From: Acinetobacter haemolyticus CIP 64.3 = MTCC 9819
Lineage (GTDB): Bacteria; Pseudomonadota; Gammaproteobacteria; Pseudomonadales; Moraxellaceae
Reading direction: 5' to 3'
DNA length: 64,000 nt
Assembly: GCF_000369065.1 (NCBI RefSeq)
Contig: NZ_KB849800.1
Coordinates: forward strand, 62,001 to 126,000
How positions within the stretch are numbered: position 1 is the first letter of the stretch; each line of letters begins with the position of its first letter. The notes beneath the pieces were generated by a model. The model saw only the letters and a list, made by a program, of their open reading frames with translations. It made no database searches and was not told where the DNA came from. Both the position numbers and the translations under genes were made by a program. This document shows positions 1 to 9,290 of this stretch, piece by piece.

Positions 1-265
1 TCTTTTTGCACTGGGTTTTTACGGTGTAATGGTGCGACGCAACCTATTATTTATGTTAATGAGTCTTGAAGTCATGATGAATGCTGCTGCGTTAGCATTT
101 GTTTTGGCAGGTAGTGTCTGGGCGCAACCAGATGGTCAAGTCATGTTTATCTTGATTTTGACTCTCGCTGCGGCAGAGGCATGTATCGGTCTAGCGATCG
201 TCCTTCAGTTCTATCATCGCTTCCATCATTTGGATGTAGATGCTGCTAGTGAGATGCGCGGATGA
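1..265 (+). CDS. nuoK: NADH-quinone oxidoreductase subunit K (5' end outside window)
   Basis: NuoK is a small three-helix membrane subunit of respiratory complex I and contributes to proton translocation. The reading frame is already open at base 2, so the start lies before the window; about 88 residues are visible. They include the hydrophobic segment around [15 protein letters not shown] and [16 protein letters not shown], which carry the conserved membrane glutamates of the family. The stop overlaps the nuoL start in an ATGA, so the two genes are probably translationally coupled. The order nuoK-nuoL-nuoM-nuoN that follows is the standard end of the nuo operon. Confidence 0.95.
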   Translation, partial: LFALGFYGVMVRRNLLFMLMSLEVMMNAAALAFVLAGSVWAQPDGQVMFILILTLAAAEACIGLAIVLQFYHRFHHLDVDAASEMRG

Positions 266-2157
266 GTACTTTATATTTAACCATTTTATTTCCGCTCATT
301 GGTTTTATCCTTTTAGCAGCGGGTCGTAACAAACTTTCTGAAAATGTTGCAGCAATTATTGGTGTTGGTTCAGTTGGTTTATCTGCTTTATTTGCTTTAA
401 TTGCAGGATTGGCATTTACCAATAGCGGTGATACCGTTTTCGTTCAGCATTTATGGACATGGTTTAATGTCGGTGGTTTCGCACCGGGTATTAGCTTACA
501 GCTAGATGGTCTTTCTCTCATTATGATGGGAATGGTGACTGGGGTAGGCTTTCTGATTCATATCTTCGCATCTTGGTATATGCGTGGTGAAGAAGATTAC
601 GCACGTTTCTTCTCATACTTTAACCTATTTGTTGCCAGCATGTTGTTGTTGGTATTGGGCGATAACTTGGCGTTATTGTTCTTGGGTTGGGAAGGCGTAG
701 GTCTGTGCTCTTACTTACTGATTGGTTTCTACTACTCAAATCCTGCAAATGGTTGGGCAGCAATCAAGGCATTTACAGTAACACGTGTAGGTGATGTATT
801 TTTACTCATCGCATTGTTCTTGCTCTATCAACAATTTGGTACTTTGAATACTCAGTACATTGTTGAAAATGCAGCAACTGTAATGACACAAAGCTCATCA
901 TTGTCGATCTGGACAGCATTAATGTTGTTTTTAGGGGCAGCAGGTAAATCAGCACAAATTCCATTACAAACTTGGTTAGCAGATGCGATGGCTGGTCCGA
1001 CACCAGTATCGGCATTGATCCACGCTGCAACGATGGTTACAGCGGGTGTGTACTTATGTTGCCGTATGTTCTCTGTAATGGAGATGGCACCAGAAGTAAT
1101 GCAATTCATTTCAATTACAGGTGCTGTGACTTTATTGGTTGCTGGTTTTGCTGCATTAGTTCAAACCGATATCAAACGTATCTTGGCTTACTCAACCATG
1201 AGTCAGCTCGGTTATATGTTTATGGCAGTGGGTGCTGAAGCGTACCAAGCTGGTTTGTTCCATATGTTGACTCACGCATTCTTCAAAGCGTTATTGTTCT
1301 TATCTTCAGGTGCTGTCATTTTGGCGTACCATCATGAACAAAACATTTTCAAGATGGGTGGCTTGTTCAAGCATAACAAATTCTTATTTGCTTGCTTCGC
1401 GATTGGTGGCGGTGCCTTAGCTGCGATTCCATTCTTGACCGTTGGCTTCTTCTCGAAAGATGCGATCTTGTGGCAAGTTTGGGCGCATGGTCATACTACA
1501 GGTATTGAAACCTTCGGTACGTTGTTCTGGGTTGGTGTTGCTGGTGCTTTCTTAACCTCTATCTATACTTTCCGTTTAATTTGGATCGTATTCTTTGGTG
1601 AAGAAAAGACGGCATACCATCCAATCAAAGGTGCAACTTATTGGGCTCCACTTGCGATTCTTGCTGTACTTTCAACAGGTGTGGGTGCGTTATTACAAGC
1701 GCCAGTTATCGGTATTTTAAATCAAGCTGGTATTCCTGCGTTTGTTATGACTGATGCTTTAGCACATTTACAACATGGTGTTGAATTAAAAGCAGTTGGT
1801 ATTGCATTGGCTGGCTTGGCCGTTGGTATTTTCCTGTTTGCTTTTGCTTATGGTGCTGTCAAGTCGTTTGCTCAAAGTTCTTTGGGTGCAGGCTTAGCGC
1901 ATGTTTGCCGTACAGCATTCGGTTTTGATGCTTTGTATGACATCGTGTTTGTAAAACCATATTTGTTTATTGCAAAAATCTTAGGTCGTGATCCTGTTGA
2001 TGGTTTATGGCTGGTATTGCCTGCGATTGTGAAGGGTGGTAATAGCTTTACAAGCGCACGTCAAACAGGTTCATTGCGTGAATACGCATCAAGCATGTCA
2101 CTCGGTATCGTGGTGTTGTTGATGATCTTGATCGTGATTCAGGTTGTGGGGAAATAA
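262..2157 (+). CDS. nuoL: NADH-quinone oxidoreductase subunit L
   Basis: NuoL is the distal antiporter-like proton-pumping subunit of complex I in the inner membrane. The 631-residue product is hydrophobic throughout and matches the family length (just over 600 residues). It carries the typical segments [38 protein letters not shown] and STMSQLGYM, with the expected lysines and glutamate in the membrane. The long C-terminal part after about residue 480 would form the lateral helix seen in complex I structures. It starts on the ATGA overlap with nuoK, and nuoM starts 1 base after its stop. Confidence 0.97.
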   Translation: MSTLYLTILFPLIGFILLAAGRNKLSENVAAIIGVGSVGLSALFALIAGLAFTNSGDTVFVQHLWTWFNVGGFAPGISLQLDGLSLIMMGMVTGVGFLIHIFASWYMRGEEDYARFFSYFNLFVASMLLLVLGDNLALLFLGWEGVGLCSYLLIGFYYSNPANGWAAIKAFTVTRVGDVFLLIALFLLYQQFGTLNTQYIVENAATVMTQSSSLSIWTALMLFLGAAGKSAQIPLQTWLADAMAGPTPVSALIHAATMVTAGVYLCCRMFSVMEMAPEVMQFISITGAVTLLVAGFAALVQTDIKRILAYSTMSQLGYMFMAVGAEAYQAGLFHMLTHAFFKALLFLSSGAVILAYHHEQNIFKMGGLFKHNKFLFACFAIGGGALAAIPFLTVGFFSKDAILWQVWAHGHTTGIETFGTLFWVGVAGAFLTSIYTFRLIWIVFFGEEKTAYHPIKGATYWAPLAILAVLSTGVGALLQAPVIGILNQAGIPAFVMTDALAHLQHGVELKAVGIALAGLAVGIFLFAFAYGAVKSFAQSSLGAGLAHVCRTAFGFDALYDIVFVKPYLFIAKILGRDPVDGLWLVLPAIVKGGNSFTSARQTGSLREYASSMSLGIVVLLMILIVIQVVGK

Positions 2158-2158
2158 A

Positions 2159-3757
2159 ATGGAAAACAATTTAATTTTACCCGCACTGATTTTAGTTCCT
2201 TTCATTGCTGGTTTCATTTGTTGGTTGGTTGATAAATTCGACCAACAATTACCGCGTTGGATTGCCTTAATTGGTATGCTCATCACCTTTGGTTTGGGCA
2301 TAGCTCTCTGGCAAAATGGTACTTTCAGCTACAGTATGGGTGGTCAAACGCCATCATGGGCTGCAGAGTTTTATCTTCCTTGGATTCAAACCTTAGGTAT
2401 TAGCATTCACCTTGCAGTAGATGGTTTATCACTACTGATGGTGTTATTAACAGCATTACTTGGTGTGCTTGCTGTGGGTTGTTCTTGGGGCGAGATTCAA
2501 AAGAATGTTGGTTTCTTCCACTTAAACCTCCTTTGGAGTTTAGGTGGGGTGATCGGTGTATTCTTAGCGATTGACTTATTCTTATTCTTCTTCTTCTGGG
2601 AGATGATGCTTGTACCAATCTATTTCTTGATTGCGTTATGGGGTCATAAAGGTTCGAATGGTCGTTCACGTGTTTATGCTGCAACCAAGTTCTTCTTATA
2701 TACCCAAATTGCTGGTTTGATTATGTTGATCGGTATCCTAGGCCTTGTGGTTTATGGATACATGATGACAGGCATGATTGGTTTTGATTACAACTATCTT
2801 ATGGCTGTAGCACATCGTTTACCGCCTGAAGTGGCATATGCCTTCATGTTGTGTTTCTTCATCGGTTTTGCTGTGAAATTGCCAGTATTCCCATTACACG
2901 GTTGGTTACCTGATGCACATGCGCAAGCACCAACAGCGGGTTCTGTGGATTTAGCGGGTATTTTGATTAAAACCGCGGCTTATGGTTTGCTTCGTTTTGT
3001 CATTCCATTTTTCCCAGCAGCATCAGCACAATTTGCAGATATTGCGATCATTCTCGGTTTGATTGGTATTTTCTACGGGGCATTCCTCGCATACCAACAA
3101 ACAGATATGAAACGTCTACTTGCGTATACCTCTATTTCGCACATGGGTTTCATTTTACTTGCAATTTATGCAGGTAATATTCTGACTTTCCAAGGCCTCA
3201 TGATCATGATGTTAGCGCATGGTTTATCATCTGCTGCATTGTTCATTATGTCTGGTCAGGTTTATGAGCGTTTACATACCCGTGATTTACGTTTGATGGG
3301 TGGCCTACGTGGTCAACTGCAATACTTACCATTTTTCTTAATGTTCTTTGTTGCGGCCCTTGTTGGTGTACCGGGTCTAGGTAACTTTATTGGTGAATTC
3401 CTGATTCTTATGGGTTCTTTCAATACTTATCCGACTTTCACTATCATTGCCGCTGTGAGTTTGGTATTTGCTGGTCTATACGGTTTGATTCTGATTCATA
3501 AAGCACTGTTTGGTGTACCGAATCCTGAACAGCAGCAGCACTATACCAGCCCTCTCAAAGATCTATCTGCTCGTGAAGTTAGTATTTTAATGCTATGTGC
3601 AGTTGGTTTGGTTTGGTTAGGTATTTACCCACAAACATTCTTGGATGTTTCACAATCAAGTATGCAGTGGATTGTAAATAGTTATATGCCAGTACAAGAA
3701 GTTGTTGAAGTCGTTCAACAGACAGCAACTCAACTTGAACATGTGGAGATGCAATAA
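2159..3757 (+). CDS. nuoM: NADH-quinone oxidoreductase subunit M
   Basis: NuoM is an antiporter-like proton-translocating subunit of complex I. I place the start at ATG 2159, just after the nuoL stop, because GGGGA at 2148-2152 gives a ribosome site; an in-frame upstream ATG at 2144 lies inside nuoL. The product is 532 residues. Family landmarks are FFFFWEMMLVPIYFLIALWG (residues about 140-160), HGWLPDAHAQAPTAGSVDLAG and AYTSISHMGFILLAIYA. Its spacing to nuoN is 3 bases, so the four nuo genes form one transcript. Confidence 0.97.
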   Translation: MENNLILPALILVPFIAGFICWLVDKFDQQLPRWIALIGMLITFGLGIALWQNGTFSYSMGGQTPSWAAEFYLPWIQTLGISIHLAVDGLSLLMVLLTALLGVLAVGCSWGEIQKNVGFFHLNLLWSLGGVIGVFLAIDLFLFFFFWEMMLVPIYFLIALWGHKGSNGRSRVYAATKFFLYTQIAGLIMLIGILGLVVYGYMMTGMIGFDYNYLMAVAHRLPPEVAYAFMLCFFIGFAVKLPVFPLHGWLPDAHAQAPTAGSVDLAGILIKTAAYGLLRFVIPFFPAASAQFADIAIILGLIGIFYGAFLAYQQTDMKRLLAYTSISHMGFILLAIYAGNILTFQGLMIMMLAHGLSSAALFIMSGQVYERLHTRDLRLMGGLRGQLQYLPFFLMFFVAALVGVPGLGNFIGEFLILMGSFNTYPTFTIIAAVSLVFAGLYGLILIHKALFGVPNPEQQQHYTSPLKDLSAREVSILMLCAVGLVWLGIYPQTFLDVSQSSMQWIVNSYMPVQEVVEVVQQTATQLEHVEMQ

Positions 3758-3760
3758 ATC

Positions 3761-5257
3761 ATGAACTTCACACTTTCTTTTTCTGAGCTTATGCCACTGG
3801 CACCCGTAATGATTGTAGCGTTGACTGCAATCGTTGTGATGTTGTTGATTGCGATCAAGCGTAACCACAATTTAATTGCGACAACTTCGGTTGTCGGTTT
3901 AAACCTTGCTGCAATTTTAATTGCATATACCATGTTTACTGGAAGTTTTGCTCCAGTAAACGTGATGGGCATGTTTATGGTTGATCCATTTACCATGCTC
4001 TATCAATTCTTGATTTTGATTGCTGCTTTAGCGTGTTGCACGTTGTCTCATGCTTATATCGAGACTTATAAAGACAATCGTGAAGAGCTTTATATCTTGT
4101 TACTGTGTTCCGTAGCAGGTGCAATGTTGTTGGTTGCAAGCTCTCATTATGCAGCGTTCTTTATCAGCCTTGAACTCATGTCAATTCCGATTTATGGCAT
4201 GTTGGCATATACTTATCAACGTAGCCATTCGTTGGAAGCAGGGATTAAATATCTTGTGCTTTCAGCAACAGCATCGGCAATGTTGTTGATGGGCATGGCA
4301 TATATCTATGCTTATACTGGCTCCTTATCATTCTATGATTCAGTACAGAATTTATTTGCTGTGATTGATCAACCAATGGTGTTATTGGGTCTAGCGTTAA
4401 TTATCTTTGCTGTGGCATTTAAACTCTCTCTTGCACCTTTCCATAAATGGACGCCAGATGTGTATGCAGGTGCGCCAGCACCAATGGCAACTTTCTTGGC
4501 AACTGCTGCCAAGGTGGCAACGGTTGGTTTATTTGTTCGTTACTTGTTGACTTCAGGCGCAATTTTAGAGCAATCACTGGTTACGATTTTGACGATTCTT
4601 GCAGTATTGTCGATTGTGGTAGGTAACTTACTCGCTGTACGTCAAGTGAACTTGAAGCGTATCTTGGGTTATTCATCCATTGCACACTTTGGTTATTTGT
4701 TGATTGCTTTAATTAGCATGACTTATGCAAGTTTAGGCAGCGTAACGGTATATGTGATTACGTATGTATTGACAACAATCGGTGCATTTGGTGCAGTTGC
4801 ATTGATGTCGAGTCCTTATAACAATGTGGATGAAGCACAAAGTCTTGCCGACTATCGTGGTTTGTTCTGGCGTCGTCCAATTTTGACTGCAACATTAACC
4901 GTAATGATGTTGTCTCTTGCTGGTATTCCATTAACTGCTGGCTTTATCGGTAAGTTCTTGGTGGTGTTGGCAGCAGTTACAACTCAACATTGGTTCCTTG
5001 CAGCGATGATCGTTGTAGGTAGTGGTATCGGTTTATATTATTACCTTCGTGTGATGGTTGTCATGTATATGACACCACCAGATGTACCTCGTATTGATGC
5101 TGATGCACATTGGGGAACTAAAGTCGGTGGTATCATGGTACTTGGTGCTGCATTATTAGTCTTGTTCTTGGGTGTGTACCCAGATCCGATGATTAACTTA
5201 GCATTGAAAGCAGAAATTCTGTCTCCATTGCATTTTATGATGTCACAACAACACTAA
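3761..5257 (+). CDS. nuoN: NADH-quinone oxidoreductase subunit N
   Basis: NuoN is the third antiporter-like membrane subunit of complex I and the last gene of the operon. The 498-residue protein is hydrophobic along its whole length. It contains [34 protein letters not shown] and the lysine-containing repeat [15 protein letters not shown], which are family hallmarks. A strong hairpin with a T-run directly follows, ending the nuo transcript before upp. Confidence 0.97.
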   Translation: MNFTLSFSELMPLAPVMIVALTAIVVMLLIAIKRNHNLIATTSVVGLNLAAILIAYTMFTGSFAPVNVMGMFMVDPFTMLYQFLILIAALACCTLSHAYIETYKDNREELYILLLCSVAGAMLLVASSHYAAFFISLELMSIPIYGMLAYTYQRSHSLEAGIKYLVLSATASAMLLMGMAYIYAYTGSLSFYDSVQNLFAVIDQPMVLLGLALIIFAVAFKLSLAPFHKWTPDVYAGAPAPMATFLATAAKVATVGLFVRYLLTSGAILEQSLVTILTILAVLSIVVGNLLAVRQVNLKRILGYSSIAHFGYLLIALISMTYASLGSVTVYVITYVLTTIGAFGAVALMSSPYNNVDEAQSLADYRGLFWRRPILTATLTVMMLSLAGIPLTAGFIGKFLVVLAAVTTQHWFLAAMIVVGSGIGLYYYLRVMVVMYMTPPDVPRIDADAHWGTKVGGIMVLGAALLVLFLGVYPDPMINLALKAEILSPLHFMMSQQH

Positions 5258-5271
5258 TGGTCTGATTTGTA

Positions 5272-5303
5272 CAAAAAAGCCTCCAAAATTGGGGGCTTTT
5301 TTA
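5272..5303 (+). terminator. Rho-independent terminator of the nuo operon
   Basis: The sequence AAAAAAGCCTCC, a short AAAATT loop and then GGGGGCTTTTTT form a GC-containing hairpin followed by a T-run, 14 bases after the nuoN stop. This is the expected end of the nuo transcript. Confidence 0.85.
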
Positions 5304-5330
5304 TTGAATAGTAAAAAAACACTTTATAAT
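5304..5330 (+). promoter_or_regulatory. Possible upp promoter
   Basis: A perfect TATAAT (5325-5330) lies between the nuo terminator and the upp GTG. TTGAAT at 5304-5309 could be the -35 box, but the 15-base spacer is short; TTATTG at 5301 would give 18. This is a pattern match only. Confidence 0.35.
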
Positions 5331-5363
5331 AGCCGAAGATTTATATTAGCTAGGTACTTACTC

Positions 5364-5999
5364 GTGTCGATCCAAGAAATTCGTCATCCGCTTATTCGCC
5401 ATAAACTTGGTTTATTACGTCGTTGCGACATCAGTACCAAGAACTTTCGTGAATTGGCACAAGAGGTCACAATGTTATTGACCTATGAGGCGACAAAGGA
5501 TTTACCCGTTGTTGATCATGAAATTGATGGGTGGGCAGGGAAAGTTGCTACACAGCGCATTGCTGGAAAGAAAATTACCATTGTTCCAATTTTGCGTGCA
5601 GGCATTGGTATGCTTGAAGGTGTTTTGAATCTGATTCCAAGTGCTAAAGTTAGTGTTTTGGGTTTAGAACGTGACGAGGCAACGCTAGAGGTGCGTACCT
5701 ATTATAAAAAACTCGTACCTGATGTGGCGAATCGTTTGGCCATGATTATCGATCCTATGCTTGCAACTGGAAATTCATTGATTGCTGCGATTGATGTTTT
5801 GAAAGCAAGTGGCTGTAAAGATATTCGTGTGATGGTTTTGGTTGCAGCACCTGAGGGTATTGCTAAAGTTGAAGCAGCGCATCCTGATGTACGTCTTTAT
5901 ACCGCTTCAATTGATCAAGGGCTGAATGAGGAAGGCTATATCGTCCCAGGTTTAGGAGATGCTGGCGATAAGATTTTTGGTAGTGTCCAAAAAGATTAA
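5364..5999 (+). CDS. upp: Uracil phosphoribosyltransferase
   Basis: This enzyme converts uracil and PRPP to UMP in pyrimidine salvage in the cytosol. I choose the GTG at 5364 as start (V read as fMet, then [15 protein letters not shown]). That gives 211 residues, close to the usual family length; the open frame extends 25 codons upstream without family similarity. The PRPP loop DPMLATGNS is at residues 130-138. The uracil-binding segment [16 protein letters not shown] is at the C-terminus (192-207). It stands alone between terminators. Confidence 0.95.
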   Translation: MSIQEIRHPLIRHKLGLLRRCDISTKNFRELAQEVTMLLTYEATKDLPVVDHEIDGWAGKVATQRIAGKKITIVPILRAGIGMLEGVLNLIPSAKVSVLGLERDEATLEVRTYYKKLVPDVANRLAMIIDPMLATGNSLIAAIDVLKASGCKDIRVMVLVAAPEGIAKVEAAHPDVRLYTASIDQGLNEEGYIVPGLGDAGDKIFGSVQKD

Positions 6000-6019
6000 G
6001 CATTAAAATTATTATAAAA

Positions 6020-6072
6020 AGGGACTGGATGACATCATAAATTTTATGAGAGGTCTAAAGTCTCTTTTTATT
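6020..6072 (+). terminator. Possible terminator downstream of upp
   Basis: AAAGGGACT near 6018-6026 can pair with AGTCTC near 6059-6064 (one G-U pair) and is followed by TTTTTATTTTC. An inner pairing of ATCATAAA with TTTATGAG is also possible. The stem is weaker than the other terminators in the window, so this is a moderate call. Confidence 0.45.
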
Positions 6073-6118
6073 TTCTATATACTATGGGCTATGGCTTGGT
6101 ACAGTAGGGGTAAATGTG

Positions 6119-6412
6119 ATGAAACAAGATTTCTATCAAGGAAAAGTGAAGCAATATAATCCTGATAAAGGATTCGGTTTTATTGGTACAACTGAGGGTG
6201 ATGTCTTTTTTCATATTTCAGATTTCCCGTCAGCAGAAGGCGAACCGAAACGAAATGAAAAAGTGAAGTTTGCTGTGGTCGAAAATCAAGGCAAATTTAA
6301 AGCTGTACAAATTGAGCGTGTTGATCCTAACCCTGCAAAAACCAAGAAAACAAAAATAGCGAATCATAATAAAGCAATTACAAGCGAACTATTATCAAAT
6401 TTTCGACGTTAA
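6119..6412 (+). CDS. Cold-shock-domain protein with basic tail
   Basis: This is a 97-residue nucleic-acid-binding protein. Residues 1-65 form a cold-shock domain with an RNP1-type motif KGFGFI and an RNP2-type motif VFFHI. The remaining tail is rich in lysine (KTKKTKIANHNK). I choose ATG 6119 rather than the adjacent GTG 6116 because AGGGG at 6106-6110 sits 8 bases upstream. It is longer than a classical 70-residue CspA. The next gene encodes a paralogous domain, which suggests a local duplication. The target RNA is unknown. Confidence 0.85.
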   Translation: MKQDFYQGKVKQYNPDKGFGFIGTTEGDVFFHISDFPSAEGEPKRNEKVKFAVVENQGKFKAVQIERVDPNPAKTKKTKIANHNKAITSELLSNFRR

Positions 6413-6428
6413 ATAATTCGGGGTATAG

Positions 6429-6464
6429 AGTAAGGGTAAGCTATGCTTAACCCTTATTCTTTGT
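6429..6464 (+). terminator. Hairpin between the two cold-shock genes
   Basis: AGTAAGGGTAAGC, a TAT loop and GCTTAACCCTTATTC form a long stem with one bulge, followed by TTTG. It lies between the paired cold-shock genes. It could be an attenuator or a weak terminator, because the T-run is short. Confidence 0.5.
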
Positions 6465-6493
6465 AGAAAAGAATAAGAGTAAAGGAAGTTTTT

Positions 6494-7192
6494 ATGTTTC
6501 TTACGGGGAAAATTAAAAATTATAATTCAGATCGTGGTTTTGGTTTTATCGAAGTAGAACATGATCGATCAGATATTTTTTTTCATATAACAGATTTTCC
6601 TAAAATAGGCGGTGAGCCAAAAACTGGGGAATTAGTTAAGTTTTTAATTGTTGAGGATAAAGGTAAATTTAAAGCAACAAATATCGTGCGGCTAGACCTG
6701 AAAGCTGTTAGTCCAGTTCATGAAGCGATTCAACCTGACATGTCTATAAAAAATATTGCTCAAAGTAACTCAAAAACAAAAGGTAAAAAGGGACTGACTT
6801 ACACAATAGTTGCGATGATTATCATCGCAATTTTACTAGGACTGGTGTTTAAAAAATATCAAGCTTATCAGCAATCTCAACAACTCAAGGTTGGGCAATT
6901 GATTGAAGAGCAAAAAAGGATTATAGATGCTCAACGTCAAGCTATAGGAGATCTGCCTGATGTAAAGCTCTCTGAAAAAACAGAGAATGCATTAAAATCT
7001 ACTCATAACTCCGGAGTATCAATTCAACAGCAGGTTGCTTCAGAAAATCAATTTAGTTGTGATGGGCGAATTCATTGCTCGCAAATGAGGTCTTATGATG
7101 AGGCTGTATTCTTTTTAAGAAATTGTCCCAATACCCAAATGGATGGGGATGGAGATGGAATTCCGTGCGAACGACAATTTGCACGTCATTAA
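6494..7192 (+). CDS. Cold-shock domain / transmembrane / Excalibur domain fusion protein
   Basis: A 232-residue protein with three parts. Residues 1-65 are a cold-shock domain (GFGFIEV, IFFHI). Residues about 100-120 are a single hydrophobic membrane segment (TIVAMIIIAILLGLVF). The C-terminus after a polar linker holds an Excalibur calcium-binding motif (DGDGDGIPCE) with paired cysteines. The Excalibur part should lie outside the membrane and the nucleic-acid-binding part inside. AAAGGAAG supplies a ribosome site 6 bases upstream. The family logic of this fusion is not established; I infer only topology and domains. Confidence 0.8.
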   Translation: MFLTGKIKNYNSDRGFGFIEVEHDRSDIFFHITDFPKIGGEPKTGELVKFLIVEDKGKFKATNIVRLDLKAVSPVHEAIQPDMSIKNIAQSNSKTKGKKGLTYTIVAMIIIAILLGLVFKKYQAYQQSQQLKVGQLIEEQKRIIDAQRQAIGDLPDVKLSEKTENALKSTHNSGVSIQQQVASENQFSCDGRIHCSQMRSYDEAVFFLRNCPNTQMDGDGDGIPCERQFARH

Positions 7193-7218
7193 GAAGATCA
7201 GGCTTAAACCTGATCTTC
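7193..7218. terminator. Convergent hairpin between the cold-shock fusion gene and the LysR gene
   Basis: GAAGATCAGG (7193-7202) and CCTGATCTTC (7209-7218) form a perfect 10-bp stem with a CTTAAA loop. The last codons and stop of the LysR gene lie inside it. It could end transcription from both sides, although T-runs are weak. Confidence 0.6.
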
Positions 7219-8088
7219 ACAGAATTGTAAAAAGGCTTTTAAACCTGGTCCCTGATACTTTTGACGATGCACGAGCATGTAAAGAGGACGTGTTAACGCC
7301 CAGTAAGGTGTGTCTAGAATGACTAATTGTCCTTTTTCCTGCAAAGGCTCAATGGCCAATCGAGAAACACAGGTCATACCTAAACCACCTGTAACAATTT
7401 TTAAAATTGCTTCATTGTGGCCCAATGTTAACCGAATATTTGCATCAGGTAGGTCTTGTAAAATTGCATTGTCGAATACTTCACGAGTACCAGAACCCTC
7501 TTCACGTAAGATCCATTCAACATCTAGAAAATCGGTTGCTGTGATAGGACGATTTAACTGTGCAAGAGGGTGATCGGGTGCACAACAAACAGCAAGTTCA
7601 TCATTGCGCCAATGGATACATTGGAGCTGTGGGAGGTGACAAGAACCTTCAATTAAGGCTAAATCAAGTTGAAATTGATTGACGGCTTCGATCATCTGGC
7701 GTGTGTTACCAACTTGTAGTTGTAGATGAGCTTGAGGATGAAGCTGTAAAAAATCAGCCATCAGATCAGGCATCAAATAGTCACTAATCGTTAAGGTTGC
7801 ACCTAAACGTAAATCAATACTTTGCAATTCACCTTTCGCCGCTTGTTCAAAAGATTCACAACGACCTAAAATTTCTAGTGCTTGGGGAAGTAAGAATCTA
7901 CCCAAATCATTGAGTTGTAGACGTTTACCCAAGCGATCAAATAATGGTGCTCCAAGACCATCTTCTAAATCAGCTAAAGCCATACTTGCCGCACTTTGCG
8001 TGAGTCTGACAGCATCGCTCGCTTTGGTAACAGTTCCTTCTTGAGCGACCGCCACGAAAACAGCCAATTGGCGTAATGTCATGCGCAT
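7204..8088 (-). CDS. LysR-type transcriptional regulator (FinR-like)
   Basis: A 294-residue LysR-type regulator. The N-terminal winged helix-turn-helix (residues about 3-60) reads RQLAVFVAVAQEGTVTKASD and the segment after it; the rest is the periplasmic-binding-protein-like effector domain. It is transcribed away from fpr with 108 bases between the two starts. In Pseudomonas the LysR regulator FinR is divergent from fpr and activates it under superoxide stress. By that context I infer the same role here; no operator was identified with certainty. Confidence 0.85.
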   Translation of the reverse strand: MRMTLRQLAVFVAVAQEGTVTKASDAVRLTQSAASMALADLEDGLGAPLFDRLGKRLQLNDLGRFLLPQALEILGRCESFEQAAKGELQSIDLRLGATLTISDYLMPDLMADFLQLHPQAHLQLQVGNTRQMIEAVNQFQLDLALIEGSCHLPQLQCIHWRNDELAVCCAPDHPLAQLNRPITATDFLDVEWILREEGSGTREVFDNAILQDLPDANIRLTLGHNEAILKIVTGGLGMTCVSRLAIEPLQEKGQLVILDTPYWALTRPLYMLVHRQKYQGPGLKAFLQFCEDQV

Positions 8089-8196
8089 GTTAAAAGCCTT
8101 AACGTATTGAGAGTCTATATTTAGCAGACTCTAGAGTATTTATAAATAATCAGATCATGCTACCATGAGCACACTGTTTCGTGCCACGTTCAAATC

Positions 8197-8958
8197 ATGT
8201 CAATTGAAAAATTTAGCGTAGAAAAAGTTTTATCGGTTCATCGTTGGACCAATACTCTATTTAGTTTTACTATGACCCGTCCAGCCCATTTTAAATTTAC
8301 CGCAGGTCAATTTGCGCGTATTGGTTTAATGGTGGATGGTGAATTGGTGGTTCGTGCTTATTCAGTTGTGTCATCGCCATTTGATGAAACCTTGGAGTTC
8401 TTTTCAATTGTTGTCCCTGAAGGCGCATTTACCTCAAACTTACAGCATCTAAAAGTAGGTGATGAGCTCTATCTTGAAAAGATATCTTATGGTTATTTAA
8501 CACTTGCACGTTATCAGCAGCCATTACCAAAAGATTTGTGGTTATTGGCTACGGGTACTGGGTTAGCACCATTTTTATCGATGTTGCAAGATTTTGAAAC
8601 GTGGAATAGATATCAGCATATCAATCTCGTTTATAGTGTTCGTACCGCTTCAGAATTGGCGTATGTTGAACGTATTCAGGAGATTGCAGCAACCTTTGGT
8701 GAAGGTCATTCTGGGTTTCAGTTTGTACCTATTATTACCCGTGATCCAAACGCCAAATTGCATGATCGATTACCAATTTTAATTGCCAATGGTCAGCTCG
8801 AAAAAGTTGTTGGATTGGAATTTAATCCAGAAACTAGCCATGTCATGTTGTGTGGCAATCCGCAAATGGTGGATGATACCAAAGAAGCATTAAAACAGCG
8901 TGGGCTAACCATGAATCGTCGTGGAGAGGGGAATATTGCGGTTGAGAATTATTGGTAA
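8197..8958 (+). CDS. fpr: Ferredoxin--NADP(+) reductase
   Basis: A 253-residue FAD enzyme moving electrons between NADPH and ferredoxin or flavodoxin. The FAD-binding motif RAYS is at residues 53-56 and the NADP-binding glycine motif ATGTGLAPF at 118-126. The C-terminus ends in VENYW, the aromatic ending typical of bacterial Fpr. The divergent LysR gene suggests redox-responsive control. There is no strong ribosome site before the ATG. Confidence 0.95.
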   Translation: MSIEKFSVEKVLSVHRWTNTLFSFTMTRPAHFKFTAGQFARIGLMVDGELVVRAYSVVSSPFDETLEFFSIVVPEGAFTSNLQHLKVGDELYLEKISYGYLTLARYQQPLPKDLWLLATGTGLAPFLSMLQDFETWNRYQHINLVYSVRTASELAYVERIQEIAATFGEGHSGFQFVPIITRDPNAKLHDRLPILIANGQLEKVVGLEFNPETSHVMLCGNPQMVDDTKEALKQRGLTMNRRGEGNIAVENYW

Positions 8959-8992
8959 CCAACCGAGAAAAATAAGTTGAATAGGATATGTG

Positions 8993-9259
8993 TTAATGAA
9001 CAAGCATATCCATAAATTCACGAATTTCTTGAATTGCGGTATCGATGTCAGTGCTTAACCATGTCGGTTCAAACACACCTGTATAATGGGCTAAACGGTC
9101 CTGCGGTACTACAAGCCTGATTGGGCAGTCTTCTTCAAGTAAGCGCCAAGGTACAATTGGAACTTCATTATCTAAAAAAGGTTGCACATTTCGAATATCA
9201 ATAATCATGGCATTGATACAGTCAGGTAAAGGCATGACTGAAAATTCATCGGTACGACG
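8993..9259 (-). pseudogene. 3' part of a gene of unknown function interrupted by the IS66 element
   Basis: Removing the IS66 element (9260-11750) and one copy of the 8-bp duplication joins this fragment in frame to the segment at 11759-11914. This gives a 140-residue protein: 52 residues from the distal part and 88 from here. The remaining 3' part has an internal ATG at 9235, but nothing suggests that this is a natural start. Features visible are AMIIDIRNVQPF and a C-terminal helix ending FMDMLVH. I do not recognise the family. In the intact strain the gene would be convergent with fpr, its stop 34 bases from the fpr stop. Confidence 0.75.
9252..9259. repeat. Target-site duplication of the IS66 element, left copy
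   Basis: GTACGACG here is repeated exactly at 11751-11758 on the other side of the element. Eight bases is the duplication length expected of the IS66 family. Confidence 0.9.
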
Positions 9260-9290
9260 GTAAGCGTCCGCTGAATCCCATACCTATTTT

